Part shown: piece by piece, positions 13,774 through 13,992 of the stretch
Numbering within the stretch: position 1 is the stretch's first letter
Layout: each line of letters opens with the position of its first letter
Source: Aulosira sp. FACHB-615
GTDB lineage: Bacteria > Cyanobacteriota > Cyanobacteriia > Cyanobacteriales > Nostocaceae
DNA: 13,992 bases
Reading direction: 5' to 3'
NCBI RefSeq assembly: GCF_014698045.1
Contig: NZ_JACJSE010000062.1
Span: 1 to 13,992 of the forward strand
The notes under the pieces: model-generated
Seen by the model: only the letters and a program-made list of their open reading frames with translations
The model's database searches: none
What the model was told of the DNA's origin: nothing
Translations under genes and position numbers: made by a program

Positions 13774-13849
13774 CTACTTCCAATCCAAACAAATCCTTGT
13801 AAACTTCGTAGTCTTGAAAAAGTTGCATGACCACGCTCCGAGTAAACAT
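13769..13849 (-). CDS. Possible 26-residue peptide or gene remnant
   Basis: An ATG at 13847-13849 opens MFTRSVVMQLFQDYEVYKDL, continues FGLEVE and stops at 13769-13771. The frame is open 12 codons further upstream without a start. The composition looks natural, but there is no ribosome site, and the stop lies in the outer arm of the terminator palindrome. It may be the tail of a lost gene facing the methyltransferase gene. Confidence 0.2.
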   Translation of the reverse strand: MFTRSVVMQLFQDYEVYKDLFGLEVE

Positions 13850-13922
13850 ACAATCAGTTGTAAATTTGATTCCATAAACTTTATTTTATCAAGAAATATC
13901 ATGATTTAAACGAATAATTTTT

Positions 13923-13940
13923 ATCGCTTCGCTAATAACC
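13923..13940 (+). repeat. 18-base repeat shared with the methyltransferase leader
   Basis: ATCGCTTCGCTAATAACC occurs here and at 13156-13173. Each copy lies about 25-35 bases before the ATG of a gene. The 12-base core is also present at 9627-9638, before the small exported protein. The core belongs to a HIP1-associated motif common in Nostoc-type genomes, so it may be only a dispersed repeat. Confidence 0.55.
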
Positions 13941-13970
13941 ACTGATGTCGTTTGGACAGAGGTTCCGACT

Positions 13971-13992
13971 ATGTACAACTCTCAAATTCTCG
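13971..13992 (+). CDS. Start of a gene cut by the window edge
   Basis: ATG at 13971 begins MYNSQIL and runs off the window. GAGG at 13959-13962 is a suitable ribosome site eight bases upstream. The shared 18-base leader repeat suggests organisation like that of the methyltransferase gene. Nothing can be said about the product. Confidence 0.45.

Noticed and set aside
1..13992. CRISPR array or a complete defence operon
   Set aside because: No regularly spaced direct repeats were seen. The only nucleases are the TnpB proteins of the two IS elements, and the other genes do not match a known defence system.

Overview
The window most likely comes from a cyanobacterium, probably a filamentous Nostoc/Anabaena-type (Nostocales) genome. 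The grounds are four copies of the HIP1 octamer GCGATCGC (355-362, 6889-6896, 8716-8723, 13153-13160), dispersed 'cgcttcgctaat' motifs, AT-rich spacers, a group 2 sigma factor of cyanobacterial type, and two different IS200/IS605-type elements. The sequence does not show whether this is chromosome or plasmid. There are no rRNA or tRNA genes and no CRISPR array.

Region 1 (1-1320) is decayed. The start of an unidentified minus-strand gene runs off the left edge. A short ABC-transporter ATPase fragment with a clear LSGGQ signature lies at 286-405, followed by about 850 bases of frame-switching sequence that looks like gene remains.

Region 2 (1326-3659) is a GNAT acetyltransferase gene cut in two by a compact tnpB-only IS element. 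The N-terminal 144 or so codons lie left of the element and the last 28 codons lie right of it. The TnpB has all three RuvC acidic residues and both zinc-finger Cys pairs. An intact hypothetical gene follows 12 bases after the broken gene's stop.

Region 3 (3811-9502) holds a minus-strand fusion of a short-chain dehydrogenase with a phytanoyl-CoA-dioxygenase-like domain. Next is a group 2 sigma-70 factor, divergent from a coiled-coil J-domain protein. Convergent to the latter is an acidic protein carrying two copies of a winged-helix-like C-terminal domain. The last three may form a regulatory neighbourhood, but that is inference from position.

Region 4 (9683-11242) holds two small exported proteins that may be related, a good rho-independent terminator, and an unrecognised 247-residue protein.

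Region 5 (about 11256-13037) is a second IS605-type element. It has a 504-residue TnpB-like protein that keeps the RuvC acidic residues but lacks the zinc-ribbon cysteines. A divergent tnpA survives only as its last 44 codons.

Region 6 (13045-13992) has a base composition unlike the rest (about 49% G+C in the sampled part of the gene). A heavily structured leader, whose 8-bp inverted repeat covers the Shine-Dalgarno sequence, precedes a small methyltransferase-like gene. A terminator nested in a second palindrome follows, and then the first codons of another gene whose leader shares an 18-base repeat.

No complete new multi-gene defence system is visible. The items most worth attention are the structured leader of region 6, the SDR-dioxygenase fusion, and the two TnpB elements that both lack a working transposase gene.
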